A stretch of 7,599 nt of DNA from positions 1 through 7,599 of the forward strand of contig CAMMMI010000083.1 in assembly GCA_946497905.1 (NCBI GenBank), given 5' to 3'. The DNA is from an uncultured Clostridium sp. (GTDB lineage Bacteria; Bacillota; Clostridia; TANB77; CAG-508). Each line of letters begins with the position of its first letter. Position 1 is the stretch's first letter. Below, one piece after another: positions 6,512-7,599 of this stretch. Under the pieces are notes generated by a model, which ran no database searches, was not told where the DNA came from, and saw only the letters and a list, made by a program, of their open reading frames with translations. The translations under genes and the position numbers were made by a program.

Positions 6512-6526
6512 ATAACTACCTATTTT

Positions 6527-6533
6527 GGGGAGG
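6527..6533 (+). promoter_or_regulatory. Ribosome binding site that sets the J-domain protein start
   Basis: GGGGAGG is 9 bases before ATG 6543. Alternative in-frame starts at TTG 6525 and ATG 6534 overlap or abut this site and cannot use it. Confidence 0.8.
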
Positions 6534-6542
6534 ATGTTAAAA

Positions 6543-7439
6543 ATGGTTTACAAAAATTATTACAAAATATTAGACTTAGAAACAAGTCATGTATCATTAG
6601 AAGAAATAAAAGTAGCATATAGAGTAGCTGCTAAAAAATATCATCCTGATGTAAATGTAGGAGATAACTTAGCAGAAGAAAGAATTAAAGATATAAATGA
6701 AGCATATAGAGTATTATCAGTTCCAGCATCTAAAAGAAAATATGATAGAATTTGGAATTCACGTTTCGCTCAAAAGCAAAAAGCTTTTTCTGGTAAAGCA
6801 GAAAAAGGAGCTATAATAAACATGTTTTTAGGGAATGTAGAAAAAGATGATAATAAACCTAAAGAAAGAGTAAAAAACAAATTAAACCCAATAAAAGGTG
6901 AAGACATTGAAACACAAATTACCATTTCATTGAATGAAGCTTTTTATGGTCTTGAAAAGCAAATCTCTTTAAAAAGTGCAGATGGGAAAATAAAAACATT
7001 TACAGTTAAAATTCCAGAAGGAATTTTAGATGGAGAAAAGATAAGACTAATTGGACAAGGTAAAACAGGTGAAAATGGTGGAAAGAATGGGGATTTATTT
7101 ATAAAAATTGGTATTCAAAATAGTAAAAAGTTTAAGCTAGAAGGATATGATATATATACAGATTTACTATTAACACCATGGGAAGCGGCATTAGGAACTA
7201 GAGCTAATGTCCAAGCAATAGATGATGAGACAAAAGTCTATATCCCTCAAGGAATACAAAGTGGTGAAAAATTAAGAATACCTGGAAAGGGATATAAACA
7301 TATAAATGGAACTAGAGGAGATTTAATAGCAGAAGTAAAAATTATGGTACCAAAAAAATTAACAGTTAAAGAAAAAGAAATATTTGAAAAATTAAATGAA
7401 ATATCAAATTTCAATCCAAGAAATAGTAAAATATCATAA
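6543..7439 (+). CDS. DnaJ/CbpA-type J-domain co-chaperone without zinc finger
   Basis: J-domain proteins deliver unfolded clients to DnaK (Hsp70) and stimulate its ATPase. The protein has 298 residues. The N-terminal J domain (about 4-70) has the essential HPD motif at 34-36 (KYHPDVN) and the DINEAYRVLS helix (50-59). Residues 71-118 form a charged, Lys-rich linker rather than the Gly/Phe-rich region of classical DnaJ. Two C-terminal substrate-binding beta-domains follow (about 119-270), recognisable by ISLNEAFYGLEKQI (128-141), VKIPEGILDGEKIRLIGQG (155-173) and VYIPQGIQSGEKLRIPGKG (232-250). The CxxCxGxG zinc-finger repeats are absent, so it is CbpA-like (class B) and not canonical DnaJ. It is preceded by a terminator and its own promoter, so it is probably transcribed separately from murF-ddl. 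No dnaK or grpE is in view. Confidence 0.9.
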   Translation: MVYKNYYKILDLETSHVSLEEIKVAYRVAAKKYHPDVNVGDNLAEERIKDINEAYRVLSVPASKRKYDRIWNSRFAQKQKAFSGKAEKGAIINMFLGNVEKDDNKPKERVKNKLNPIKGEDIETQITISLNEAFYGLEKQISLKSADGKIKTFTVKIPEGILDGEKIRLIGQGKTGENGGKNGDLFIKIGIQNSKKFKLEGYDIYTDLLLTPWEAALGTRANVQAIDDETKVYIPQGIQSGEKLRIPGKGYKHINGTRGDLIAEVKIMVPKKLTVKEKEIFEKLNEISNFNPRNSKIS

Positions 7440-7453
7440 TACATTACTTTATG

Positions 7454-7482
7454 TTGACAAACTTGCTTATTTAGGTTATAAT
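7454..7482 (+). promoter_or_regulatory. Consensus sigma-A promoter
   Basis: TTGACA (7454-7459) and TATAAT (7477-7482) are both perfect, with a 17-base spacer. This is the strongest promoter in the window. It drives the partial gene at the right edge with a leader of about 55 bases. That leader holds only a small CTATG/CATAG stem (7510-7514 with 7523-7527), and no riboswitch was recognised in it. Confidence 0.85.
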
Positions 7483-7543
7483 AATAAATAGCGAGTAACA
7501 AAAGATGAACTATGGATTGAAACATAGAAATGGGGTGTAATTT

Positions 7544-7599
7544 ATGGACAATATGCAAGGTAAACACTTTAGCATAACAGATCCAAAAGGAGTAAAAAC
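7544..7599 (+). CDS. Start of an unrecognised gene (3' end outside window)
   Basis: An ATG follows GGGGTG (7532-7537) at 6-nt spacing and is served by the perfect promoter upstream. Only 18 codons are present (MDNMQGKHFSITDPKGVK), continuing off the window. The sequence is hydrophilic, with no signal peptide or membrane segment so far. I do not recognise the family from so short a piece. The strong promoter suggests a well-expressed product. Confidence 0.6.
   Translation, partial: MDNMQGKHFSITDPKGVK

Overview
The window looks like chromosome from a low-G+C, endospore-forming member of the Firmicutes, most likely class Clostridia. The DNA is very AT-rich with A/T-ending codons. It carries two spore genes (ypeB and an alpha/beta-type SASP). 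Ribosome binding sites are strong GGAGG types and the promoters are sigma-A-like. I cannot assign a genus from sequence alone. No tRNA, rRNA, CRISPR array, transposase or phage gene was seen.

Layout. Positions 1-1365 (+) hold ypeB, the germination protein that partners the cortex-lytic enzyme SleB; its first codons lie left of the window. Positions 1366-1661 are a noncoding gap between convergent genes. It is dominated by one very long imperfect hairpin (1395-1612) whose ends are bracketed by a 5-bp direct repeat. Positions 1662-3395 (-) encode a membrane-anchored VanW/YoaR-like envelope protein with a long disordered cytoplasmic head. It diverges from a small SASP gene (3560-3739, +) that ends at a clear terminator. 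Next comes a two-gene peptidoglycan-precursor operon, murF (3867-5267) and ddl (5315-6364). It has its own promoter in front and a 47-bp near-perfect palindrome plus a second hairpin with a T-tract behind. A zinc-finger-less DnaJ/CbpA-type co-chaperone follows (6543-7439). The window closes with a consensus sigma-A promoter and the first 18 codons of an unrecognised gene.

How it fits together. Ddl makes D-Ala-D-Ala and MurF attaches it to UDP-MurNAc-tripeptide, so these two adjacent genes catalyse consecutive steps of wall-precursor synthesis. YpeB and the SASP act in spore germination and spore DNA protection, and the VanW-like protein probably acts at the wall. The theme is cell envelope and spore, with a housekeeping co-chaperone alongside.

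The genes are ordinary for this type of organism. The least explained material is noncoding: the foldback element at 1390-1617, the perfect 11-bp inverted repeat in the SASP upstream region, and the long palindrome behind ddl. I found no convincing evidence of a new multi-gene system.
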